Origin: Paenibacillus agricola
GTDB lineage: Bacteria; Bacillota; Bacilli; Paenibacillales; NBRC-103111
Direction: 5' to 3'
Length of the DNA: 64,000 nt
NCBI RefSeq assembly: GCF_011440305.1
Contig: NZ_JAAOIW010000012.1
Span: 124,001 to 188,000, forward strand
The notes beneath the pieces are model-generated. The model made no database searches. It saw only the letters and a program-made list of their open reading frames with translations, and was not told the DNA's origin. Of the stretch, positions 24,433-31,814 are shown in pieces. A program made the translations under genes and the position numbers. Numbering within the stretch: the first letter of the stretch is position 1; each line of letters begins with the position of its first letter.

Positions 24433-24891
24433 ATGAAACGTTATTTAAATGAAGCGGAGCTAACGGAATATTTGAAGAAAGACCCTCATGCAGGTTGCCC
24501 AGCTTGTGGAGAGGATTGCGGGGGCTGGGTAGTGGATGGGCAGCCGTGTAGAAAAACAGTTGACCTTAGTATAAATGATCTCGTCAACGAAGCACACCAG
24601 AATGCTATCAATAAAGGCTGGTACGAGGAGCCCCGGACATTTGGCGAAGTGATCGCCTTGATGCACTCTGAGCTATCGGAAGCCTTAGAGGATCACCGTA
24701 ACGGTCGAGGTTTGCAAGAGGTTTACTTCGAAGGTGAGAAGCCCTGCGGTATCCCTGTGGAGCTGGCGGATACGGTGATCCGGATATTTGATACCTGTGG
24801 GCATCTGGGCATCGACCTTGAAACGGCTATACGGATTAAGATGGACTATAATGCGACTCGGGAAATTAGGCACGGTGGCAAGAAGCTATGA
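24433..24891 (+). CDS. MazG-like nucleotide pyrophosphohydrolase
   Basis: A 152-residue protein. The N-terminus has a CPACGEDC knuckle. From residue 50 the all-alpha NTP-PPase signature is visible: FGEVIALMHSELSEALEDHR with the ExxE pair, and later VELADTVIRIFDTCGHLGID with the second acidic pair. It may reshape nucleotide pools during infection. Confidence 0.85.
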   Translation: MKRYLNEAELTEYLKKDPHAGCPACGEDCGGWVVDGQPCRKTVDLSINDLVNEAHQNAINKGWYEEPRTFGEVIALMHSELSEALEDHRNGRGLQEVYFEGEKPCGIPVELADTVIRIFDTCGHLGIDLETAIRIKMDYNATREIRHGGKKL

Positions 24892-25085
24892 AGGATGGAA
24901 TTGTTCTCTTCTATTGTAAGGATAGTGTCCTTTATCCGGTGGCTCTCACAGAAGAACAGCAATACACCTTAGATTTTACGGCAAGCTTGCTTTCACCGCT
25001 GACTGTCGTTTTCGATAAGCCTCAGGGCAGCGCTGTTAATTTGTTAGGAAAATCGAAAACTGGAGGTGGTCGTAATGGGGGATAG
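24888..25085 (+). CDS. Small phage protein upstream of MazF-like toxin
   Basis: A 65-residue frame overlapping the MazG-like gene by ATGA and the toxin gene by 11 nt. It reads MKDGIVLFYCKDSVLYPVAL and is compact with strand-like content. No antitoxin fold (RHH or AbrB) is evident, although its position would suit one. Confidence 0.6.
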   Translation: MKDGIVLFYCKDSVLYPVALTEEQQYTLDFTASLLSPLTVVFDKPQGSAVNLLGKSKTGGGRNGG

Positions 25086-25452
25086 CATACAACGGGGCGA
25101 TGTCTGGGTGGCTGACCTTGGCACGCCAAACGGGAGTGAGCAGCGGGGTACCAGGCCTGTGCTCATCATCCAAAATGATGTAGGAAACCAGCATTCTCCA
25201 ACGGTTATCGTTGCGGCGCTCACGGATTCAGGGAAAAGGTATATGCCGACGCACGTACCTGTTAGCGCCCGCGATGGGCTAAAGAAGGATTCCGTAGTCT
25301 TGCTGGAGCAGGTCCGGACGATCGATAAGAGCCTGCTTAGGGATTGGGTTTGTGAGCTGTCGGAGGATGAGATGGTCAAAGTTAATTACGCGATCCGGGT
25401 GAGTATTGGGCTTATACCAGCCCCTGCTCCAACAGGCGGCAGGGCAAAATGA
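25075..25452 (+). CDS. MazF/PemK family endoribonuclease toxin
   Basis: A 125-residue protein with the MazF opening IQRGDVWVADLGTPNGSEQR followed by GTRPVLIIQNDVGN and the conserved strand TVIVAALTD. The arginine in GDVWVADLG...QRGTRP is where the catalytic loop lies. GGAGGT is 7 nt before ATG 25075. No recognisable MazE-type antitoxin is adjacent. It overlaps the polymerase gene by ATGA, so it belongs to the replication operon. Confidence 0.88.
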   Translation: MGDSIQRGDVWVADLGTPNGSEQRGTRPVLIIQNDVGNQHSPTVIVAALTDSGKRYMPTHVPVSARDGLKKDSVVLLEQVRTIDKSLLRDWVCELSEDEMVKVNYAIRVSIGLIPAPAPTGGRAK

Positions 25453-27404
25453 CTATCTTACAAATTGACCTTGAAACATACAGCAGCGTTGACCTTCTCA
25501 AATCAGGTGTTTACCGATACGTCGAGTCACCCGATTTCGAAATTCTGCTCTTTGCCTATGCTTACGATGATGAGCCGGTTACGGTGATTGATCTAACGGC
25601 TTTCGAAGATGTACCGGATTTCATCTTACACGATTTGCTTGACCCCTTCGTCACGAAGGCAGCTTTCAACGCCAACTTTGAGCGAACTTGTATCGCCAAG
25701 CATTTTGGCATCAAATGCAACCCCCATATGTGGCAGTGTACATCTGTTTGGGCGCTGACACTCGGGCTGCCAGGCTCTCTGGGCAAAGTAGCCGAAATTC
25801 TAAAGCTGGAAGATAAGAAGGATACCAAGGGCAAAGGCTTGATCAAATATTTCAGCGTGCCGTGTAAACCCACCAAGGTCAATGGGCAGCGTACCCGTAA
25901 CTATCCACACCATGATCCAGAGAAGTGGGAAGAGTACAAGGCTTACAACAAGCAGGATGTAGTCGTGGAGCGTGAAGTCAGGCTCAAGCTGGAACGCTTC
26001 CCCGTGCCATCCCATGAATGGAAGCTGTGGGCGCTTGACCAGCAAATCAATGATCGTGGTGTCCGGCTGGATCCAGTATTAATAGAACACGCTATCGCTT
26101 GTGCCGTGCAGTACACGGAAAGGCTAGTCGATGAGGCGCATCAATTAACGGGGCTAGAGAATCCCAACAGCCTCACGCAAATTAAGGGTTGGCTATCAGA
26201 CCACGGGCTGGAGACGCCTGACGGTTTAGGCAAAGAATTCATGCCAGTGCTTCTGAATGCTGCACCTTGCGAAGATACGAAACGGTTGCTGGAGCTTAGG
26301 CAAGAGATGGGCAAAACCAGTAATTCCAAGTATGATGCCATGTCCCGGTCGCTATGCAGCGATGACCGTGTGCGGGGTATCCTACAATATTGTGGGGCTA
26401 ACCGTACTTGGCGCTGGGCTGGGCGTAATGTACAAATGCAAAATTTGCCGCAAAACCATATACCCGACTTGGATCTTGCGAGGAGTATCCTGCGTTCTGG
26501 CGATTATGAATTCCTTGAGATGATGTACGGGGCTCCGCCTTTTGTACTCTCCCAGCTGGTTCGGACAGCGCTGATCCCTTCAGAGGGTAACCGGTTCATT
26601 GTCAGCGATTATGCGGCGATCGAGGCTAGGGTCATTGCTTGGCTGGCGGATGAGATGTGGGTGCTGGAAGTGTTTAAGGGTCACGGCAAGATCTATGAGG
26701 CCACAGCTGCCCGTATGTTCAACACCCCATTTGAAACCATCGTAAAGGGGCATGACAATTACCGTTTACGTGCTCCGGGCAAGGTCGCGACGTTGGCTTG
26801 CGGGTTTGGTGGCGGTGCAGCAGCCCTGTCGAAGATGGACAAGAACAAGGAGATCCCCGAGGACCAATACGACCGGCTTGTTAAGCAGTGGCGCAACGCC
26901 AACCCAAATATCCGTAAGCTCTGGTACGCAGCTGAGGAAGCTGCAATGCAAGCGGTTCAGGAGAAAACGACAGTCAAGCTGGCACATGGAGTGCAATACC
27001 GGTACGAAGGTGGCATTTTGTTCGCAGACCTGCCGAGCGGCCACAGCTTAGCCTATCCGCAGCCAGAAATTAAGCTGGATACGAAGTTTGGCAAAGACGG
27101 GCTTACCTTTTATGCACTGGATGAACGCAACAATTGGATGCCGCAACGGACATGGGGCGGGACGCTAGTGGAGAATCTGGTTCAAGCTATTGCTAGGGAT
27201 TGCTTGGCGGTGGGGCTGACACGGACTGAGGCAGCCGGCTATCGCACTGCAATCCATGTCCATGATGAAATAGTTGCCGATGTGCCGATCGGTTTTGGCT
27301 CTGTTGAGGAGATGTCAGATCTAATGGGTCAGCCGATTGATTGGGCACCCGGATTACCTTTGAAAGCAGCAGGCTTTGAATGCGACTTTTACCAAAAGGA
27401 TTAA
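25449..27404 (+). CDS. Phage DNA polymerase, family A
   Basis: A 651-residue replicative polymerase. The N-terminal 3'-5' exonuclease opens with LQIDLETYSSVDL (Exo I DxE). Polymerase motif A is VSDYAAIEARVIAWLAD near residue 385, motif B is RAPGKVATLACGFGGGAAAL near 440, and motif C is AIHVHDEIVADVP near 603. No 5'-3' exonuclease domain is present. It begins within the toxin stop (ATGA). Confidence 0.95.
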   Translation: MTILQIDLETYSSVDLLKSGVYRYVESPDFEILLFAYAYDDEPVTVIDLTAFEDVPDFILHDLLDPFVTKAAFNANFERTCIAKHFGIKCNPHMWQCTSVWALTLGLPGSLGKVAEILKLEDKKDTKGKGLIKYFSVPCKPTKVNGQRTRNYPHHDPEKWEEYKAYNKQDVVVEREVRLKLERFPVPSHEWKLWALDQQINDRGVRLDPVLIEHAIACAVQYTERLVDEAHQLTGLENPNSLTQIKGWLSDHGLETPDGLGKEFMPVLLNAAPCEDTKRLLELRQEMGKTSNSKYDAMSRSLCSDDRVRGILQYCGANRTWRWAGRNVQMQNLPQNHIPDLDLARSILRSGDYEFLEMMYGAPPFVLSQLVRTALIPSEGNRFIVSDYAAIEARVIAWLADEMWVLEVFKGHGKIYEATAARMFNTPFETIVKGHDNYRLRAPGKVATLACGFGGGAAALSKMDKNKEIPEDQYDRLVKQWRNANPNIRKLWYAAEEAAMQAVQEKTTVKLAHGVQYRYEGGILFADLPSGHSLAYPQPEIKLDTKFGKDGLTFYALDERNNWMPQRTWGGTLVENLVQAIARDCLAVGLTRTEAAGYRTAIHVHDEIVADVPIGFGSVEEMSDLMGQPIDWAPGLPLKAAGFECDFYQKD

Positions 27405-27425
27405 ATATCTCAGGAGGTTTTATAT

Positions 27426-28019
27426 ATGGGTATCCGTAAAGCAGATGTAACCAAATTCATTTCAGACAAATCGCGAGCAAGAAAGGACATCCTTTGGAAA
27501 GCTGCCCATGGAATTGTCCAAGCTGCGGTAAAGCCAGTTATATTTGAAATCTATAAAGACGTCGGACCTATAGAACGGCAAGCCTCAAAGTTATACGACA
27601 CCTTACAAGAAGCAAAAGGGAATCACAAGCGATTCAAGGATTGGCATAACTTAAACCGACTTATGCAGGATTTGAATAGCCATATCGTCACCTTGCGGAT
27701 GGATATCACTCGTGAGCACATAAGCTCGGTCATGCACAACCTGCTAAATGATAGCTCGTACCCTTTAGTTAAAGAACTGGACACGATAATCCCTGAGCTG
27801 AAGAAGCAACTGGTAAAAACGATTTCCGAATATCAAGAGCTTACTAAGCTTACTAATGAGCTGATTACCATCGTCGAGGCAAGCCATAACGGGGATAAAG
27901 CCTATAAACGGCTTGAAGAGCTCGGTGTTGATCTTAGTGGGTTTAATGCAAGCGGTAAAAATCTGCCAGCGATAATCAAGCTATCGGGAAATGTCTGCTT
28001 ACTGAATGGCGACTGCTAA
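27426..28019 (+). CDS. Hypothetical replication-module protein
   Basis: A 197-residue mostly helical protein with GGAGG 9 nt before the ATG. Extended heptad-like stretches (about 60-150) suggest a coiled coil. No recognised motif. It lies 21 nt after the polymerase. Confidence 0.65.
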   Translation: MGIRKADVTKFISDKSRARKDILWKAAHGIVQAAVKPVIFEIYKDVGPIERQASKLYDTLQEAKGNHKRFKDWHNLNRLMQDLNSHIVTLRMDITREHISSVMHNLLNDSSYPLVKELDTIIPELKKQLVKTISEYQELTKLTNELITIVEASHNGDKAYKRLEELGVDLSGFNASGKNLPAIIKLSGNVCLLNGDC

Positions 28020-28038
28020 GCGGAAGGGGTGACGCATT

Positions 28039-28422
28039 ATGGCAAAACGGAAAACGAAAGATCAGATTACCCAGGAGCAGGCAGCACTTGTAAAAAAACG
28101 ATTTGAAGATAAGCAACGCCAGAACGCAAGGGCTGAGGAAGCCGATCGCAGCAGGAAGCGCAAGCTGGAACAATCCAAACACCGGGAAAGGCTGCGGGTG
28201 CAGCGCTCTCGTCCTCGTATGGAGTTACCTTCCCAGTATGCCGGTGAGATGATTTACGTTCATAAGAAGATATATGACGGGTTTATGAAAAAGAAGGGTA
28301 TCACGATCACTAGCTGCAAGGCTGTGGGCGGATCTGGTGGCAAGCTAGTGATCGAATATGATGTATTCCGGGGCGGGCACGGCACGCTGGAGCTTCAGGA
28401 CCTGGGACCAATGCCGGTATAG
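28039..28422 (+). CDS. Hypothetical basic phage protein
   Basis: A 127-residue protein. The first 60 residues are highly charged and helical (KKRFEDKQRQNARAEEADRS). The C-terminal half has strand content (EMIYVHKKIYDGFMKKKGIT, then YDVFRGGHGTLEL). GGGGTGA precedes the ATG. Family not recognised. Confidence 0.65.
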   Translation: MAKRKTKDQITQEQAALVKKRFEDKQRQNARAEEADRSRKRKLEQSKHRERLRVQRSRPRMELPSQYAGEMIYVHKKIYDGFMKKKGITITSCKAVGGSGGKLVIEYDVFRGGHGTLELQDLGPMPV

Positions 28423-28437
28423 AGAGGTTGATGCATA

Positions 28438-29451
28438 ATGGGCAGGATCGGACATGGCACTGGAACACCTATCCCTAGCCGGGACGCTGAAATGAGGGCT
28501 ACGGGAAACAGCGTAATGACTACTTATTTTTTATCGCCAGAAGAGTTGGCTAAATATGGGCCAGCGACGAGATACAAAGGACCGTACACCAAACCAACTC
28601 AAGCCTGGGTCAAGGCTAAGGTTGACCCGATAAAAGAGGAGCCAATCGATATGGGAAAAGCACCAAAGGAAGCCCCGTCTTGCGGGCTAACCAAGAGGAT
28701 ATACCTGGAGCAGATTGCTGCAGGCGAGACCAACGCAAGCATCGAGAGGGCATGGGGGATGAAAGCGAACAGTCTCTATCAGTGGCTGGGCGTATGGGAT
28801 GTGAAGGGGATCAAGGCTGAACAGGCAAGCAGGGTGTTGGCACAAATGCCTGACCCAGCAAATCCGGTCCCTCAGCCTCTCAAGGCAGTTACACCGGAAC
28901 CGCCGGATACTCCTCAAGCAGACAAGGAACCAGAAGTGAAATGGGATGAAGTAGCGGCAAAGTTAATCGATGAGCAGCTTGTACTAGACCAGCTTAGTGC
29001 TGCCAAGATCGAACAGCTTCAAGCCGAGCTAGCCGAAGCTAAGCAGGCTGCTGCAGAGATGGAATATAAACTCAAGGGGCTGGAAGCCGAGCATGCTCTT
29101 GACTTGATCGATTTGGATTCAACCGTAAGCACTTTGCAAATGCATATCGATCAATTACAGGAGCAAGTAAGCGAGCATTCACCTGATTTAATTCCTGCAG
29201 GTACTATCACACGATCCGATGATCCTGTTAACCACCCGAGTCATTACACCGCCGGATCCATTGAGTGCATCGATGCGATCGAGGCAGCTACCACAGGATT
29301 AACCGGCGGCAATGCCTACAACACGGGTGTAGCTATAAAATACCTTTGGCGCTGGTCACTAAAGAACGGTGTCGAGGATTTGGAGAAGGCACGCTGGTAT
29401 GTTGATCGACTGATCTCATCGATAAAAGGAGGCGCTAAAGATGCCAGCTAA
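28438..29451 (+). CDS. DUF3310 C-terminal domain protein
   Basis: A 337-residue protein. The C-terminus from about residue 260 is DUF3310: VNHPSHYTAGSIECIDAIEA, then YLWRWSLKNGVEDLEKARWY. This domain is common in phage nucleotide-kinase-like proteins. A helix-turn-helix-like stretch lies near residue 95 (AAGETNASIERAWGMKANSL) and a coiled coil at about 180-240. The combination is longer than a typical single DUF3310 protein of about 100 residues. Confidence 0.8.
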   Translation: MGRIGHGTGTPIPSRDAEMRATGNSVMTTYFLSPEELAKYGPATRYKGPYTKPTQAWVKAKVDPIKEEPIDMGKAPKEAPSCGLTKRIYLEQIAAGETNASIERAWGMKANSLYQWLGVWDVKGIKAEQASRVLAQMPDPANPVPQPLKAVTPEPPDTPQADKEPEVKWDEVAAKLIDEQLVLDQLSAAKIEQLQAELAEAKQAAAEMEYKLKGLEAEHALDLIDLDSTVSTLQMHIDQLQEQVSEHSPDLIPAGTITRSDDPVNHPSHYTAGSIECIDAIEAATTGLTGGNAYNTGVAIKYLWRWSLKNGVEDLEKARWYVDRLISSIKGGAKDAS

Positions 29452-29791
29452 AGCGATTGAAAAACTAAGAACGGAAATGACCGGTAGCAATAACCCTTAT
29501 GTCCCCATGGTCGGAGAGTTTTTGATCAAACACCTGCAGTCGAATCCGGACGATTCCAGCAAAATCCTGAATATCGATAAGTCGATCGCGAAGAGTATGC
29601 AAGCGATGCAGGCTGAGGCCAAAAAGAAGCAGGTCGGCGGCATGGCCGTCCTGTCAGATGCAGAAGGCTTCGCAATCGTATTGAAGTATTTTGGTGTAGG
29701 CGAGATGGTTGAAGCAGTTCCGGCAGTCGACACAGCCGGCACGCCGACACAAGAGGATATAGATGCTGAATTTGAAGCCATGATGCTGTAG
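29441..29791 (+). CDS. PcfK / AcrIIA9-like protein
   Basis: A 116-residue protein: NNPYVPMVGEFLIKHLQSNP, then AEAKKKQVGGMAVLSDAEGF and AIVLKYFGVG. These match the PcfK-like family, which also contains AcrIIA9, a Cas9 inhibitor found in metagenomes. AAGGAGG precedes the ATG and PcfJ follows 11 nt later, the usual pairing. Whether it inhibits Cas9 is not visible from sequence; most family members have no tested function. Confidence 0.8.
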   Translation: MPAKAIEKLRTEMTGSNNPYVPMVGEFLIKHLQSNPDDSSKILNIDKSIAKSMQAMQAEAKKKQVGGMAVLSDAEGFAIVLKYFGVGEMVEAVPAVDTAGTPTQEDIDAEFEAMML

Positions 29792-29802
29792 GGGGTGAAA
29801 AT

Positions 29803-31350
29803 ATGTCGAGCCCTGAATTTCAGGAATTTGTTGCCCATATCCCCCTATCTATTAGCCAAGAAATTGAGGACTATGCCACAAACACGGTTTTTCTCTCCAG
29901 CCGTTATGTTTTTGTAAGAAGCTTCAAAGGCTTTCAGTTCGGCTATTGTTCCCACTGTAAAAATGAATATATGACCTTGGTCAAACTGAAGCACAACCAA
30001 GACTGGCAATGCCCCAGGTGCCTATCGTTGGTCAAAGTGAAATCAAGCGGGATGGGTCGTAAGAAGATGCTCGATGATGCTTATTTTATCTACTATCAAA
30101 AATCGGCGATTAACTCTAATGCGGTTGTCGCCAGAGGCATTTATGCTTACCGCAGCTACCAAGGAGATTATTATAAAACGGAAACGGTTTATAAGGACAT
30201 TGCGCTATATCTGTTTGAACCCGGAAGTACGAAGATGTTGCAGCGTGACTATTGGTTTGGGTGCGATAGTTGGCACATGAAGAAAAATGTTCGATCCGAG
30301 ATGGTTCACAGTATGAAAAATAAACGGAGTCACACCGCTGTGGAGAGTATCGTTCCTGCAGTTCACGGAACACACTTACAATACTGCACTTGGGAAAAAT
30401 ACGAAGATCAGTACGATCTGGTAAAGTTCTTCGACCTAGCAGCAAGATACCCGTGTGTCGAGTACCTAACCAAGATGGGCTTGAGGAATGTGGTTGAGTC
30501 GAAGCTCAATGGTCTGCCGACATACCGAGTCATTAACTGGCGGGGGAAATCCATCGATAAGGTGCTTCGGATATCTAAAGCTGAGCTCAGGGATCTACGC
30601 TCTGCACCTTTTACCGTTATGCCTCTCAGCCTCCACAGTTACCATTTTTATAAGAAGCGTGGGTTAAAGCTAACCTTTGTGGAGGCACATCTGCTAAGGG
30701 ATCTTACAGATGGTTACTATTGGGATATGTCGAAAGAACTGTTTAAGCATGCACCCTTTACCCGGATATCTCAATATACATTGAGGCAGTTAAACAGAGA
30801 TGGCGTTCAAAAACATTACCGTAACGCCAGTTCGGTTCTTACCGCTCTGAGGGATTACATTAAGGATTGCATGGAGCTCGGTATGGATTTGGAACAGGAG
30901 CACGTATTGTTCCCGAATAACCTATATGAGGCACACCAAAAAACGATCCGCAAAATGAAGGTTAAGAAGGACGAAACCCTTAACGTCAAAATTACGGCTC
31001 GGCTTAATGAGTTGAACCGATTTAGTTTTGAATATGCCGGATTCATTATTCGACCGGCTGCCTCCATCCTTGAGTTGTTCGATGAGGGGAAAGCACTGGA
31101 ACATTGCGTCGGCGGGTATACGGATCGATACGCTGACGGTAAAACCAATTTGTTCGTACTCCGACGATCGACAGAGCCGGAAACCCCTTTTTACACCGTT
31201 GAGGTCGTTGGTCAGGAAATCAAACAGGTCCGCGGTAAGAAAAATTGTAACCCAACCGATGAGGTGCAGGCATTCATTGAGGCATTCAAAGCCCAGAAGC
31301 TGGTCAAGAAGTCACGGAAGAGTAATTTAAAAGTAGCAGTCCCAGCTTAA
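29803..31350 (+). CDS. PcfJ domain protein
   Basis: A 515-residue protein. A zinc ribbon is seen near residue 47 (CSHCKNEYM and CPRCLSLV). The C-terminal PcfJ signature reads EHCVGGYTDRYADGKTNLFV, then FYTVEVVGQEIKQVRGKKN. PcfJ was named from Enterococcus conjugative plasmid pCF10; its role in phages is unknown. It follows the PcfK-like gene directly. Confidence 0.88.
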   Translation: MSSPEFQEFVAHIPLSISQEIEDYATNTVFLSSRYVFVRSFKGFQFGYCSHCKNEYMTLVKLKHNQDWQCPRCLSLVKVKSSGMGRKKMLDDAYFIYYQKSAINSNAVVARGIYAYRSYQGDYYKTETVYKDIALYLFEPGSTKMLQRDYWFGCDSWHMKKNVRSEMVHSMKNKRSHTAVESIVPAVHGTHLQYCTWEKYEDQYDLVKFFDLAARYPCVEYLTKMGLRNVVESKLNGLPTYRVINWRGKSIDKVLRISKAELRDLRSAPFTVMPLSLHSYHFYKKRGLKLTFVEAHLLRDLTDGYYWDMSKELFKHAPFTRISQYTLRQLNRDGVQKHYRNASSVLTALRDYIKDCMELGMDLEQEHVLFPNNLYEAHQKTIRKMKVKKDETLNVKITARLNELNRFSFEYAGFIIRPAASILELFDEGKALEHCVGGYTDRYADGKTNLFVLRRSTEPETPFYTVEVVGQEIKQVRGKKNCNPTDEVQAFIEAFKAQKLVKKSRKSNLKVAVPA

Positions 31351-31395
31351 AGAGACCCCCTCTTTTCATAAAACGGAGGGGATCAAATAATTGTG

Positions 31396-31719
31396 TTAAT
31401 ACGACAAGCTAGATTTTTTCTTGTTCAGCTGATTAATAAAATCTGTTAGATTCCCTTTGGAATCTTCATCTAGTAGGTAATGTTTCGTTCCGGTCTCAAT
31501 TTCGGCCTTGGAAAATTGTTGTTCCTCGGATCCAGAAATGAAGCCATTACCGATTTCTGCGGCAGCATTAATTTGTAAATCTTTGTAGTCGTAGGTATGG
31601 AGTATGTTCGCTTTCCAATCCGCGACAAGGAATTTATTTGAGCCAATAGCATAAGAAAAATTGTCTTGTTTAAAAATGATCGTAGCAAACTCTGCATCTA
31701 ATTGTTTTTGGATATCCAT
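31396..31719 (-). CDS. Leftward moron gene of unknown function
   Basis: A 107-residue protein on the strand opposite to all its neighbours. AAGGAG lies 8 nt before the ATG and an extended -10 precedes it. No signal peptide, membrane segment or known motif is seen. An own promoter and inverted orientation within an operon is typical of lysogenic-conversion genes expressed from the prophage state. Confidence 0.75.
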   Translation of the reverse strand: MDIQKQLDAEFATIIFKQDNFSYAIGSNKFLVADWKANILHTYDYKDLQINAAAEIGNGFISGSEEQQFSKAEIETGTKHYLLDEDSKGNLTDFINQLNKKKSSLSY

Positions 31720-31747
31720 ATAAGTCTCCTTTTCCCATGATTTAACT

Positions 31748-31756
31748 ATTATATCA
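31748..31756 (-). promoter_or_regulatory. Extended -10 of the moron gene
   Basis: On the minus strand TGATATAAT ends about 28 nt before the start at 31719. No strong -35 is evident, as expected for TGn-extended promoters. Confidence 0.6.
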
Positions 31757-31814
31757 TTTTTAAAGATTGTGCACAGATGTTACTTAGGTCTAGATGCCAT
31801 AAGGAAGTGAGTGT

